NCBI RefSeq assembly: GCF_007004545.3
Contig: NZ_CP045503.2
Location: forward strand, 1,210,501-1,274,500
Reading direction: 5' to 3'
From: Shewanella eurypsychrophilus
Lineage (GTDB): Bacteria; Pseudomonadota; Gammaproteobacteria; Enterobacterales; Shewanellaceae
DNA length: 64,000 nucleotides
Made by a program: the position numbers and the translations under genes. Positions 17,433 to 27,252 of this stretch are shown here, piece after piece (the first letter of the stretch is position 1; each line of letters begins with the position of its first letter). The notes below the pieces were generated by a model that saw only the letters and a list, made by a program, of their open reading frames with translations, made no database searches and had not been told where the DNA came from.

Positions 17433-19235
17433 ATGGATCAGATTCAAGAGATAGGCTCAGGTTTTGGCGGTAGTTTTGTGCTACTAGTTGTAGGTTCAGC
17501 CTTACTCGGTATGTTGGTTATCGGGCTCATTTTTGCCAAGCTATATCGCAGAGCCTCGAAAGAGACAGCCTTTGTTCGTACGGGATTTGGTGGCGAAAAA
17601 ATAGTTAAAGACGGTGGAGCCATAGTATTGCCTGTGCTGCATGAAACTATTTCCGTCAATATGAATACCCTTCGCATCGAAGTTGAGAAGATGCAGAAAG
17701 ATGCACTAATCACTAAAGACAGAATGCGTGTTGATGTGAAAGCCGATTTTTATCTGCGTGTTGCGCCTACTGCTGATGGGATCTCGATGGCGGCTCAAAC
17801 CTTAGGTTCTAGAACGACTCGAGTCGAAGAAGTGAAGAAGCTGATGGAGTCAAAGTTTGTCGATGTATTGCGCGCTGTCGCAGCAGAGATGAGCATGACA
17901 GAGATGCATGAGCAGAGAGCTGACTTCGTTCAGCGTGTACAGAACAATGTCGCCAATGATTTGGAGAAGAACGGCTTAGAGCTGGAGTCTGTGTCTTTGA
18001 CTGGGTTTGATCAGACTGATCTGCAGTATTTTAATGAAAATAATGCCTTCGACGCCGAAGGTCGTGCTCGACTTGCTAAGATTATCGAAGAAAAGCGCAA
18101 AGAAACTAACGATATTGAACAAGAGAACCGCATTAAGATCGAGCTGCGAAACCTAGAAGCTGAGAAAGAATCTCTTGAGATTGAGCAGTCGGAAGAGGAA
18201 GCTAGACTGATCCAGCAGCAGGCGCTTGAATTTAAACGTGCGGAGCAAAAAGCTGAAATTCTGAAGAAGCAAGAGCAGAAGACTCGTGAAGAGCGTGAGG
18301 CTGAAATTGCTAGAGAGCGTGCAGTAGAAACTGCAGAGATTGAGAAGACTAAAGATATTGAGACCCGTGAAATAGAGAAGTGTAAAGCGATTGAACAGTC
18401 TCGAATTCAGCAACAAAGAGACATAGAGGTTGCTGAGCAGGAGAAGCAGATTGCCGTCGCAGTTAAATCGGAAGAAGAATCAGCAGCCAGAGCTAAAGCG
18501 GCTGAAGCGGAGAAGATTAAGGTAGAGAAAGAGGAAGCGGTGATCACCACGCGTCAGGTTGCAGAAGCTAACCGTCGTAAGGAGATCGAAGTTATCGATG
18601 CACGTAAAGAAGCTGAGAGAGAAGCGGTGGGGGTCACGGTTGAAGCTGAAGCCGAGAAGCGTGCAGCTGAAGATAGGTCCAGTGCAATATTGACCGAGGC
18701 GAGAGCTGCTGCGGATGCGAAGAAACTAAAGGCTGAAGCTGATGAAAAGGTGTATGCGGTAGAAGCTGCAGGTAAGCAGGCGCTGCATGAAGCTGAAAAC
18801 GTACTAAGCGATGAGCAAATTGAGCTGCAACGTGCGATGGCGATTTTAGCTGCATTACCTGAAGTGGTTAAACAATCTGTTAAGCCTTTAGAAAATATTG
18901 AAGGTATTAAAATATTACAGGGCTACGGCGCTGGCGGCAATGGAATGTCCCAAGATGGGGCTGTTATGGCTCAAACTGGTCAGGCGGGCATTGCTGAGCA
19001 AGTCACTAATGCAGCATTAAATTATCGTGCTAACGCACCTGTGGTCGATGCCATGTTACAAGAGCTAGGACTGGTAGATGCCGATAAGGGCAGTTTAAAC
19101 GATCTCTTAACTGGCAAGAGTCCATTAACAGCTAATGCAATTTCAGCAATCCAGTCAGACAGTGCTAAGAGTAAGCTAAATGGTAATAGCCACTTTGGGG
19201 AAAGTCATTTAGGTGAAGAGCTTCAAGAGCAGTAA
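17433..19235 (+). CDS. yqiK: Flotillin-like protein YqiK
   Basis: The 600-aa protein has one membrane anchor (about residues 12-36), a band-7/PHB domain (about 40-190, with ETAFVRTGFGGEKIVKDGGA), and a very long Glu/Lys/Ala-rich coiled coil (about 220-460) typical of flotillins. The C-terminal flotillin region includes AALPEVVKQSVKPLENIEGIKI (in part). Flotillins oligomerise into scaffolds that order the membrane. AAGGGAAG precedes the ATG, and the gene is 92 bases after yqiJ, so an operon is likely. It is slightly longer than the E. coli protein. Confidence 0.92.
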   Translation: MDQIQEIGSGFGGSFVLLVVGSALLGMLVIGLIFAKLYRRASKETAFVRTGFGGEKIVKDGGAIVLPVLHETISVNMNTLRIEVEKMQKDALITKDRMRVDVKADFYLRVAPTADGISMAAQTLGSRTTRVEEVKKLMESKFVDVLRAVAAEMSMTEMHEQRADFVQRVQNNVANDLEKNGLELESVSLTGFDQTDLQYFNENNAFDAEGRARLAKIIEEKRKETNDIEQENRIKIELRNLEAEKESLEIEQSEEEARLIQQQALEFKRAEQKAEILKKQEQKTREEREAEIARERAVETAEIEKTKDIETREIEKCKAIEQSRIQQQRDIEVAEQEKQIAVAVKSEEESAARAKAAEAEKIKVEKEEAVITTRQVAEANRRKEIEVIDARKEAEREAVGVTVEAEAEKRAAEDRSSAILTEARAAADAKKLKAEADEKVYAVEAAGKQALHEAENVLSDEQIELQRAMAILAALPEVVKQSVKPLENIEGIKILQGYGAGGNGMSQDGAVMAQTGQAGIAEQVTNAALNYRANAPVVDAMLQELGLVDADKGSLNDLLTGKSPLTANAISAIQSDSAKSKLNGNSHFGESHLGEELQEQ

Positions 19236-19267
19236 TAAGCCAATAAGTCATACGGTATAAAGTTAAT

Positions 19268-19296
19268 AAAAAAGCACCTTAAAGGTGCTTTTTTAT
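19268..19296. terminator. Bidirectional terminator between yqiK and the DUF2913-like gene
   Basis: An A-run, GCACC, a TTAAA loop, GGTGC and a T-run form an intrinsic terminator usable from both strands. Confidence 0.9.
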
Positions 19297-19317
19297 ATAA
19301 CTCAATGCTTTCTCGCT

Positions 19318-19944
19318 TTAGCTAACCAGCAAGGCCATCTCTGCTTGCTGATTGTTAGGGCATAGCTTATACGCTTTATGGTGTTTGATCAGGCTGGCTT
19401 TCTTATCGCCTTGGCTGAGTAACAGACCATGTTTAGCGGCTATCTGTGCTAACTCTTGCTCATTACTACGAACATAAAGAGTGATTGATTTTGATAGATT
19501 ATCACCCTTAATGTGTCCTTCATACTGCTCATCAGAGATGACTAAGCTGTTTTGACCATTGCTGTCGAGTTTGAGCTTAGTGGTGACTTCACTGTCTACA
19601 ATGACTAACCAGTTATTGTCATTTAGTTCTAGCAACATGGCATTGAGCGACGCGCCAATAGCTTGGTTTTCTTCTGCTGCCTGATATTGGCTGCTGATAC
19701 GTTGCAATAGAGAAGCCAGCTGAGCATTTGCGCCCATGCTTCTTCCATCTCTAACCCACTTGCTCAGCTCTTTGGCGATCAGCTTAGAGAAACGACGCTC
19801 CTTTAACGCTTGTGCCATCCAATTGCAGAGGAAATGGCTTTCAGCATCTGCCGTTTTGACGACATTTTTACTTTGGCTGCGTGTTTCTAATGCTGCAAGA
19901 CCCGCTTGAGCAAATTCGATGATAGCCTGATTGTAAGTGGCCAT
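19318..19944 (-). CDS. DUF2913-like protein of unknown function
   Basis: The 208-aa protein is predicted mainly helical in its first half (YNQAIIEFAQAGLAALETR, ESHFLCNWMAQALKERRF, WVRDGRSMGANAQLASLLQR) with a more mixed second half. These motifs resemble the DUF2913 family of Vibrio and Shewanella, from memory only. No enzyme motif is visible. It starts 19 bases after the DEAD-box helicase stop on the same strand, so it is almost certainly the second gene of that operon. A role near RNA metabolism is only a guess from position. Confidence 0.6.
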   Translation of the reverse strand: MATYNQAIIEFAQAGLAALETRSQSKNVVKTADAESHFLCNWMAQALKERRFSKLIAKELSKWVRDGRSMGANAQLASLLQRISSQYQAAEENQAIGASLNAMLLELNDNNWLVIVDSEVTTKLKLDSNGQNSLVISDEQYEGHIKGDNLSKSITLYVRSNEQELAQIAAKHGLLLSQGDKKASLIKHHKAYKLCPNNQQAEMALLVS

Positions 19945-19963
19945 AAATCTATTCCCTTATCAG

Positions 19964-21271
19964 TTAGCGGATCTTCTTGATTTTAGTTGCTGGTCTGTTT
20001 GAGGTGTTTTTTACTTTAACACGGCGACCTTGCATGTTTCTTTCGCCCACGATCTGTGCACCAACATTGTCTTCGCGTTGCTGTTTCTTAGCAAAGCTAC
20101 GACGTTTTTGAAGCTGTTTGATCAGCATGTCACGACTACCGACTTCATAACCTGGGATTGTGATACGGCTGATTTTTTTTCCTATCAGCTTTTCGATATC
20201 ATATAGCGTGCGTTCTTCTTCGCGGCTCACTAATGAGATGGCCACACCTGACTTACCAGCACGTCCAGTACGTCCGATACGGTGAACGTAATCTTCTGCC
20301 AGGAAAGGTAGATCATAGTTAACCACATACTCAAGATTTTGAATGTCCAGACCACGGGCTGCTACTTCAGTAGCGACTAAGGCACGAACTTTACCCTCTT
20401 TAAATTCACGTAGCGCACGGCGGCGATTGCCTTGTGCTTTCTCGCCATGAACCACAGATGCAGAAATGCCATCTAGGTTAAGTTCTTTAACGAGTTTATC
20501 AGCAGCGTCGCGTGTGGCGGTAAAGACTAAAACCTGTTGCCAATTCTTCTTACCAATAAGCTCTGATAATAGTTCACGCTTACGGCGTTGCTCAACGGGG
20601 TAGACAACTTGGCTGACGGTATCAGCAGTACTGTTTTGGCTGTCAACGGCGATAAGCTTAGGCTTTACTAACATATCGTTGGCAAGCTTTTTCACTGCGC
20701 TTGAGAAGGTGGCAGAGAAAAGTAAATTTTGACGATTCTTGTTAACGGCCTGCATGATTTTCTGGATATCGCTGATAAAGCCCATATCGAGCATACGATC
20801 GGCTTCATCTAGCACCATAAAATCAACATTTGAGAGGTTCAAGTTACAGGCTTGAAGATGCTCTAGCAGACGACCTGGGGTAGCGACGATAATATCTGCA
20901 CCGCGTTTAATCTTCTGCGCTTGGCTTTCTAGCTTAACACCACCGTAGATAGTCAGTACTGAGACGTCCATATACTTACTGTAATCGTTAATGTTATCAG
21001 CGATCTGCGAGGCAAGTTCGCGTGTGGGCGTTAGGATAAGTGCTCGCGTATTAGATCTTTGTGTTTCAGCCGGGTTATCGAACATCTTTTGCAAAATAGG
21101 TAACGCGAAAGCCGCGGTTTTACCTGTTCCGGTCTGGGCGCTGGCTAAAACATCTTGGCCACGGCGAATGGCTGGAATAGCTTCTTGTTGGACGGGGGTC
21201 ATTTTTTGATAACCGCATTCAGAGATCGCACGCAAAATCTCAGGAGCAAAACTAAAAGATTCAAATCTCAT
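19964..21271 (-). CDS. DEAD-box ATP-dependent RNA helicase (RhlE-like)
   Basis: All helicase motifs are present in the 435-aa protein: Q motif (GYQKMTPVQQEAIP), Walker A ASAQTGTGKT, PTRELASQ, TPGRLLEH, DEAD box VLDEADRMLDMGF, SAT, and HRIGRTGRAG. A short basic tail (RRVKVKNTSNRPATKIKKIR) probably adds RNA affinity. The short linker and IPGYEV after the core point to the RhlE group. Such helicases remodel ribosomal or messenger RNA and are often cold-induced. The leader holds two small hairpins. Confidence 0.93.
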   Translation of the reverse strand: MRFESFSFAPEILRAISECGYQKMTPVQQEAIPAIRRGQDVLASAQTGTGKTAAFALPILQKMFDNPAETQRSNTRALILTPTRELASQIADNINDYSKYMDVSVLTIYGGVKLESQAQKIKRGADIIVATPGRLLEHLQACNLNLSNVDFMVLDEADRMLDMGFISDIQKIMQAVNKNRQNLLFSATFSSAVKKLANDMLVKPKLIAVDSQNSTADTVSQVVYPVEQRRKRELLSELIGKKNWQQVLVFTATRDAADKLVKELNLDGISASVVHGEKAQGNRRRALREFKEGKVRALVATEVAARGLDIQNLEYVVNYDLPFLAEDYVHRIGRTGRAGKSGVAISLVSREEERTLYDIEKLIGKKISRITIPGYEVGSRDMLIKQLQKRRSFAKKQQREDNVGAQIVGERNMQGRRVKVKNTSNRPATKIKKIR

Positions 21272-21335
21272 CTTGGGGCCTCTATTTAACTAATTCATTT
21301 ACCTGGCTAGATGCAGGTATGTCCACTATCCGTTA

Positions 21336-21369
21336 GGCATTTATTGCCTTTCCGCTAATAAATTAGCGG
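21336..21369 (-). promoter_or_regulatory. Two hairpins in the leader of the DEAD-box helicase gene
   Basis: AGGCA/TGCCT (21336-21350) and CCGCTAAT/ATTAGCGG with a 2-base gap (21352-21369) lie in tandem 65-100 bases upstream of the helicase start. Neither has a T-run. They may form structure in the 5' untranslated region or an operator, and the role is unproven. Confidence 0.4.
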
Positions 21370-21615
21370 CGGCGGAGTATAGCAAGTTCACGCTGGTTTT
21401 AACAGCATATCATTTTACAGGGAGTGAAATGAATCATACTTGGCTAACACTAGTCCTAATGGCTGATTATTTATGATTATTGTGGAGATTAAACGTCGTC
21501 ATTTGACAGTATGGAACTGTGGTCTAGGCTTTATTGGACTCATACACATCCTGTTAAATACAAGTTTATATCTAAGTTTGTATTCAATGAGATTGGTATT
21601 ATGCATGGAGGCAAT

Positions 21616-21774
21616 ATGAGACTTTATCTGTGTTATTTATCAAGGAAGATCAGCGTTATTCTGAGTGAGATTTCTTCATTCGCTATTCGTATACTTCTTG
21701 CCTGTCGTCAGGCTTTCTCTCGTCACCTTTCTTGGTTCACTTTTATTTTATTAGAGAACCAATATGTCTATTAA
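21616..21774 (+). CDS. Possible 52-aa leader or small membrane-associated protein
   Basis: An ATG at 21616 is preceded by GGAGG at 21607-21611. The product (MRLYLCYLSRKISVILSEIS...) is basic with hydrophobic stretches, and its end overlaps the start of the REC-EAL gene by 11 bases. Translational coupling is possible, because the REC-EAL ribosome site is weak. The codon pattern is not clearly coding and no family is recognised, so this may be chance. Confidence 0.25.
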   Translation: MRLYLCYLSRKISVILSEISSFAIRILLACRQAFSRHLSWFTFILLENQYVY

Positions 21775-23047
21775 TGTACTCGTTATCGATGATTCTCTCG
21801 CATACTGCCGTGTGTTAAGCGAACACTTAATGCAGCTGAATGTTAATCGTGTGGAATATTGTACTGATGGCGCATCAGCGGTAAAAATTTTGACTCGATA
21901 TGCACAAGATTATCAGGTGGTGGTTGTAGATCTACATATGCCAAATATTGATGGCATTGAGCTCTTAATGCAGCTTAATGACATAGGTTATCGAGGAGGG
22001 GTAATTATAGCTTCGGCGATGGAGAGCAGGATTATTGAAGCTGCCTCACAGGTCGTGATTAATTCAAAGTTGCGTCTGTTAGGGGCGTTAACGAAGCCAG
22101 TTACCACTAAGCAACTTAAGTTGTGCATCGAACGATTATTTATGATGGACCCGCAGTTGGTGAAGAAGCCTGCACCTATCTCACTCGATGAGTTACGCGA
22201 GGCCTTGAATAACGATAGGGTCATTCCTTATTTTCAACCACAGATGGATGCAGTGACTGGCAATGTTGTTGGATTTGAAGTCTTATGCCGTATTCAGCTA
22301 GGCAATCAATTGCAGCTGCTTTCTCCAGAACGTTTTCTTGAACTAGCGGAATCAAATCAGTTAATCGATGAATTGACCGATAACTTGCTTGAAAAAGCGA
22401 TGTCACAGTGGAAGATTATTTGCCAAGATGATGCTTATCTCGATAGTAGTCTTTCTATCAACTTGAGTCCAAGCCAGCTTACTGAAATGAGTTGGCCTAA
22501 TCGCTTACGTAAGTATTGTGATGATAACCAAATAGACGCCGCTAAACTCACTATCGAGATCACCGAGAATCAAGCCTTGAGTGAGCAGAGCCAATATTCG
22601 AATATCAGTCGGCTGAGGCTAAATGATTTTGGTGTAGCGATCGATGACTTTGGTACGGGGTACACTAACCTGACTCAGCTTTGCTGCTTACCTATCAGTG
22701 AGCTGAAATTAGACATGAGTTTTGTCAGAGGGATCCATCATGACCCATTAGCTCAGACTATTTTGCAATCTTTGCAAGATATCAGCCGAAAGCTGGGTAT
22801 TAAGTTAGTCGCTGAAGGGGTAGAAGATCTCAGGGATCTAAATTATCTGGAGAAATTTGAAAATTTACGTTTACAAGGTTATTTAATTTGCCGGCCTAAA
22901 CCTTTTTCAGAGTTGATTCGTTGGCTTAAAGCCCATAAGAAAGTCGGTCAGACGAACACTGAGGCGGCCATTGAAACCAGCTCTGAGCCAAACAATGTTA
23001 TCTCGGCTGAATTCTCCCAAGAGCGGTTATCAAATTATACGATCTAG
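21764..23047 (+). CDS. Response regulator with EAL domain (c-di-GMP phosphodiesterase)
   Basis: The 427-aa protein has a receiver domain (residues about 1-125, acidic pocket VIDDS and phospho-acceptor Asp in VVVDLHMPN) followed by an EAL domain (about 140-400). The EAL signature is EVLCR, within the allowed ExLxR pattern. The metal and catalytic motifs NLSPSQL, ITENQAL, DDFGTGYTNL, KLD and AEGVED are retained, so hydrolysis of c-di-GMP to pGpG is plausible. No partner kinase gene is adjacent. A strong terminator follows. Confidence 0.92.
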   Translation: MSINVLVIDDSLAYCRVLSEHLMQLNVNRVEYCTDGASAVKILTRYAQDYQVVVVDLHMPNIDGIELLMQLNDIGYRGGVIIASAMESRIIEAASQVVINSKLRLLGALTKPVTTKQLKLCIERLFMMDPQLVKKPAPISLDELREALNNDRVIPYFQPQMDAVTGNVVGFEVLCRIQLGNQLQLLSPERFLELAESNQLIDELTDNLLEKAMSQWKIICQDDAYLDSSLSINLSPSQLTEMSWPNRLRKYCDDNQIDAAKLTIEITENQALSEQSQYSNISRLRLNDFGVAIDDFGTGYTNLTQLCCLPISELKLDMSFVRGIHHDPLAQTILQSLQDISRKLGIKLVAEGVEDLRDLNYLEKFENLRLQGYLICRPKPFSELIRWLKAHKKVGQTNTEAAIETSSEPNNVISAEFSQERLSNYTI

Positions 23048-23083
23048 TGATATCGATTGGTATTAATTGAAAGTTTACTAAAG

Positions 23084-23113
23084 AAAAAGCAGGCATTTAT
23101 AGCCTGCTTTTTT
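23084..23113. terminator. Bidirectional terminator after the REC-EAL gene
   Basis: AAAAAGCAGGC (23084-23094) pairs with GCCTGCTTTTT (23102-23112) around a 7-nt loop. It also serves the converging M24 peptidase gene. Confidence 0.92.
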
Positions 23114-23135
23114 GGTTTATACCGAATAGCCTAAG

Positions 23136-24923
23136 TTAGATGGCCTTGGTGGCATTTTCGAGCCAAGCCAATTCTGTACCTTGCATCAAGGGAGATAACG
23201 TCTGGTAAACCTGCTGGTGATAATCATTAAACCATTTTAATTCGGTATCGGTTAACAGATCCTTGTCGATAAGACGGGAATCCATAGGAATAAAGGTAAG
23301 GGCTTCAAACTCAAATATCTCACGCTCGGCATTTGCCAAAGCTTGACATGGTCGTACTGCGATAAGGTTTTCGAGACGAATACCAAACTCATCTGCGCGA
23401 TAGTAACCAGGTTCATTAGAAACAACCATTCCAGGAAGTAACGCAACGTCGTTACTATTTTTAGCTATCCGTTGAGGGCCCTCATGGACGCTGAGGAAGT
23501 GCCCTACACCATGACCGGTACCGTGATCATAATCGAAGCCATGTTGCCAAAGGTGCTGGCGAGCGAAAGCATCGAGCTGTTGTCCCGTTGTGCCACGTGG
23601 AAATCTGGCTTGATCTAAGGCGATATGCCCCTTAAGCACTAAGGTGACCATCTTCTTATGTTCCTGGGTGACTTCACCTATCGCTATGGTGCGGGTGACA
23701 TCGGTTGTGCCGTCGAGATATTGTGCGCCAGAGTCAACCAGATAGAGGCTGTTATTGGTCATGGTCGCAGGGATACCATTGTTGTGATTGTAGTGACACA
23801 TAGCGGCGTTGGCGCCAACAGCCGATATGGTATCGAAACTTGGTTCTTGATAGAGGCTGTCTTTAAGACGGAAACTCTCGAGTTTGTCGGCCAGTACTGC
23901 TTCATCATGAAAACGGCTCGCTGCAACTTCTGCATCTAACCAAGATAAAAATCGAGTCACTGCGGCTCCATCGCGTATATGACAGGCACGCATGCCATCT
24001 AACTCAGTGTCATTCTTTTGTGCTTTTGACAGTGAAACTGGATCGAAGCCTGCGATTAATGTGGCTCCTGCTTGTTTCGCTGTTAGCTGTGTCCAGGCAT
24101 TACTGCTGTTTGGATCGGCCAGTAGTTTAACTCCGCTAAGTTCACCCAGTGCATCTTTAAGCGCTATCTCGGCTTTAAAATTGACACCAGACCCGACATG
24201 ATCGGATATCCCCACTGGCAGCTTTTCAATATCAGTAAAGAGGGTCATGTCGCCATTGCTTGATAAGAGCGCTGCGCCGAGAATAACGGGTAATCTTGGG
24301 ACATCATTACCACGAATGTTGAGTAGCCAACAAAAAGAATCCAAGGAGGTTATAAGCGCCATATCGGCACCTGTTTTAGCCACCAAGGCGCCTATCTCTT
24401 TACGTTTTAGTTGGCTCGTTTTACCCGCTCGCTTCTCATCGAATAGAATAGCTGGTGCGGTTGAAATTAACGGTCTGTCTTGCCAATGCAGATCGATGGG
24501 GTTTTCATCTACAGCCACTAGAGACATTCGTGACTGAGTTAATTGGCTATCAGCTGTTTTTTGCCAGCTTAATGGATGTAGACGTGGATCGTAACCAACT
24601 CGTGCATTAGCCGTTAAGGTTTCTGTTAGCCATTGGATTTGTGGGGTATCGCTTAGGCTCATGTACTGAAATAACTCACCATCAACCTGTAGTTTAACTT
24701 GTACCGTGTAACGACCATCAACAAAAATTGCCGCACTGTCTTTGAGCACGATGATCATGCCTGCCGAGCCTGTGAATTGACTGATCCATTCCATACGTTC
24801 ATTTCGCGCAGGAACATATTCGCCTAAGTATTCATCGGCACGTGGGATGATAAAAGCATCGAGGTTGGCTTTGGCCATCTCTGAGCGGACGGCGCTGAGA
24901 CGAGCAGCAATAGATTGAGGCAT
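23136..24923 (-). CDS. M24-family Xaa-Pro aminopeptidase (long form)
   Basis: The 595-aa protein has two creatinase-like N-terminal domains and a C-terminal pita-bread M24 domain. Metal ligands are visible in VDSGAQYLDGTTDVTRT (two Asp), GTGHGVGHFLSVHEGP (His), SNEPGYY (Glu) and GIRLENL (Glu). This is the long aminopeptidase P architecture with an extra C-terminal block. It releases N-terminal residues preceding proline, probably in the cytoplasm since no signal peptide is present. A second, shorter M24 gene lies at 27749. Confidence 0.93.
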   Translation of the reverse strand: MPQSIAARLSAVRSEMAKANLDAFIIPRADEYLGEYVPARNERMEWISQFTGSAGMIIVLKDSAAIFVDGRYTVQVKLQVDGELFQYMSLSDTPQIQWLTETLTANARVGYDPRLHPLSWQKTADSQLTQSRMSLVAVDENPIDLHWQDRPLISTAPAILFDEKRAGKTSQLKRKEIGALVAKTGADMALITSLDSFCWLLNIRGNDVPRLPVILGAALLSSNGDMTLFTDIEKLPVGISDHVGSGVNFKAEIALKDALGELSGVKLLADPNSSNAWTQLTAKQAGATLIAGFDPVSLSKAQKNDTELDGMRACHIRDGAAVTRFLSWLDAEVAASRFHDEAVLADKLESFRLKDSLYQEPSFDTISAVGANAAMCHYNHNNGIPATMTNNSLYLVDSGAQYLDGTTDVTRTIAIGEVTQEHKKMVTLVLKGHIALDQARFPRGTTGQQLDAFARQHLWQHGFDYDHGTGHGVGHFLSVHEGPQRIAKNSNDVALLPGMVVSNEPGYYRADEFGIRLENLIAVRPCQALANAEREIFEFEALTFIPMDSRLIDKDLLTDTELKWFNDYHQQVYQTLSPLMQGTELAWLENATKAI

Positions 24924-25182
24924 AAATACTCCGGTGATTTCTGACTCTACGCTTCCATATAAATGGTATGCAGTTGAGCAGAATTACTCTTATTGATTAT
25001 TTGGGGATAAGCGAGCGATTATCGCAGTTGCTGCGAGTTGTGGGAAGTCAAAGTGCTGGTTAAACTCCCAAATTGGTAAGAGATGTAAACTTTGAAACAT
25101 AATATCTGTTACAACTGTTGTTAAATCAATTAGATTATTAGCTGCTAATCAGTATCAATGTTTGCTTTAACGGAATGAAATA

Positions 25183-26394
25183 ATGGAAACAGCAAGAATG
25201 CCGTTTAATGTGTGGGTGCTTACCTTAGCGCAGGCTTTTGCCATGAGCGCCGCACCTATGATGATGTTACTGGGCGGGATCATCGGTGCCGAACTCGCTC
25301 CTAGCCCCATTTTAGCGACTCTGCCCATAGCATCTATGGTGGTCGGTGTTGCCATCTCAATTTTACCTGTGACTCAATTAATGCGCCGTTTTGGTCGAAA
25401 GAAAGTGTTTATTGGTGGATCGGTACTGGCGGGAGTGGCTGGGTTGGTTGCGGCCTATGCGGCTCAGGAACACAATTTTATACTTTTTTGTTTCAGCGGC
25501 ACTCTTCTGGGTTCTGCTGGCGCGATTATCCAACAATACCGCTTCGCAGCGATGGAGTCGGTGGCGCCTGAATTGGGTGCTAAGGCGACATCGAGAGTCT
25601 TGTTGGGCGGTTTGGTTGCAGCATTTCTAGGGCCTGAGCTGGCGGTACTAGGTGGGGATCTCGTCGAGACTCCATATGTCGGGGCTTTTCTGTTTCTGAC
25701 TATGGTGAGTCTGCTTGCCGGGGTGACACTGAGTTTTTATCGAGAAGATAAACCTGCCTCATCTCAAACTCGTAATGAGGCTCAGGGTGATACGAGGCCA
25801 TTAAGGCTCATATTGAATCAGGAGCAGATCTGGGTCGCGATTGCTGGGGCCATGATAGGGTTTGCCATGATGAGTTTCGTGATGACGGCCACGCCACTGC
25901 ATATGCATCATATAGAGCACCACTCCTTAGCGGATACTAAATGGGTGATTCAGAGTCATATTATCGCCATGTATCTGCCGTCTCTGTTTACCGGTTATCT
26001 AGTGGAAAAATTGGGAGTGTCTAGGATGATGCTTACAGGTTTACTGGCCTATTTCGTGACCATAGTAACTGCCTTGATGGGCAATGATGTACTCAACTAT
26101 TGGGCCGCACTGGTATTACTTGGCTTGGGCTGGAATCTGCTATTCGTGGGAGGTACTGTGTTGCTGCCCCGTTGTTATCGCCCCAATGAGCGTTTTAAGG
26201 TTCAGGCGTTTAATGACACCTTAGTATTTGGCTCTCAAGCGATAGCCTCTCTCAGTGCTGGTTGGGTCATTCATCAACTTGGCTGGCAAGTGTTACTCGT
26301 TATCTGCATTCCGTTTATCGGGATTCAGTTGATCTTGATCGCTTGGTGGAAATTCAATAAAAGTAAAATCTTAGGCAGCAAAGTGAGTGAATAA
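25183..26394 (+). CDS. Major facilitator superfamily transporter
   Basis: The 403-aa protein has about 12 membrane helices and the MFS motif between helices 2 and 3 (MRRFGRKKVFIGG). It is of the short drug/sugar efflux type with a central cytoplasmic loop around residues 190-205. The substrate cannot be read from the sequence. It is followed by a ROK-family gene 81 bases later on the same strand, so a role in sugar or glycoside handling is conceivable but unproven. Confidence 0.9.
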   Translation: METARMPFNVWVLTLAQAFAMSAAPMMMLLGGIIGAELAPSPILATLPIASMVVGVAISILPVTQLMRRFGRKKVFIGGSVLAGVAGLVAAYAAQEHNFILFCFSGTLLGSAGAIIQQYRFAAMESVAPELGAKATSRVLLGGLVAAFLGPELAVLGGDLVETPYVGAFLFLTMVSLLAGVTLSFYREDKPASSQTRNEAQGDTRPLRLILNQEQIWVAIAGAMIGFAMMSFVMTATPLHMHHIEHHSLADTKWVIQSHIIAMYLPSLFTGYLVEKLGVSRMMLTGLLAYFVTIVTALMGNDVLNYWAALVLLGLGWNLLFVGGTVLLPRCYRPNERFKVQAFNDTLVFGSQAIASLSAGWVIHQLGWQVLLVICIPFIGIQLILIAWWKFNKSKILGSKVSE

Positions 26395-26475
26395 CTTATG
26401 CCTTAGCCTAGGTGATAATATGTTAATATTTTGCTCATAAAAATTCAAACAATACGAATTTAAATGGAGCAATAG

Positions 26476-27252
26476 ATGCAAACGATTACGGTCGATATAG
26501 GTGGTTCTAAGGCATTGTTTGAGATGCATCTAGGAGACAGAGTTGAGCAATATAAGATCCCAACCGGTGTAGGTTTTGGGATTGAAAGCTTAAATCAACA
26601 GCTGTCAGAGCTTGAAGCCGATTATGGACTCGTTGACTACAAGCTTGCCATTGCCGTGCCAGGATTGGTAAAAAACAGTCAATTAATTTCGAGTAAATCA
26701 CTGCCTTGCTTAAATGGCTTTTCACGTGAAGATCTGCATTCTCAGGCTAAGACTATCTTACTGAGTAATGATATCGATGCAGGTATGCAGGCCGTTTTAG
26801 ATCCCAAGCTTGATTGTGAGTTACTGATAATGTGTGGTACCGGCATTGGTATGGCGATATCAATTAATGGCAAAATGTTCTCAGGAACGACGGGGTTCGC
26901 CGGCGAGCTAGGCCACTGCCGGGTGATGACCGAATCTGGTGAGTTTAGCCTAGAGCAGCTTGCTAGTGGTGACTCCATTCGAATCCGTGAACTGAAAAGT
27001 TCGAAAGATCTTCATCGTGCCGGTCGTTATCTCGGTATGGGGCTCGCTTGGTCGGTGAATCTGTTTAACCCTGATCGTATTTGGTTGGCTGGTGGCATGA
27101 TGAATAATGCTGATTACTACAAGGGGTGTATCAGTTCACTCAATGACATGGCACTGACAGCACCGCTATCAGAAGCAAAGGTAGCCCGTGTCGATGATAT
27201 GGAAACACTGGTCTGCCGAGGATTGAAAGTGTTGTTGGATAAGCAGGTCTAG
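26476..27252 (+). CDS. ROK-family protein lacking the zinc motif
   Basis: The 258-aa protein has the ROK/ASKHA phosphate-binding start (TVDIGGSKALFEM), the ND catalytic region (LSNDIDAGMQ), and CGTGIGMAISINGK. After GFAGELGHCRV, where ROK kinases carry the CxCGxxGCxE zinc loop, the sequence reads MTESGEFSLEQLASG with no cysteine cluster. It is also shorter than usual ROK sugar kinases (about 300 aa), so sugar kinase activity is uncertain. The final 26 codons belong to a tandemly repeated segment, which changes the C-terminal residues (see repeat at 27175). Confidence 0.8.
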   Translation: MQTITVDIGGSKALFEMHLGDRVEQYKIPTGVGFGIESLNQQLSELEADYGLVDYKLAIAVPGLVKNSQLISSKSLPCLNGFSREDLHSQAKTILLSNDIDAGMQAVLDPKLDCELLIMCGTGIGMAISINGKMFSGTTGFAGELGHCRVMTESGEFSLEQLASGDSIRIRELKSSKDLHRAGRYLGMGLAWSVNLFNPDRIWLAGGMMNNADYYKGCISSLNDMALTAPLSEAKVARVDDMETLVCRGLKVLLDKQV

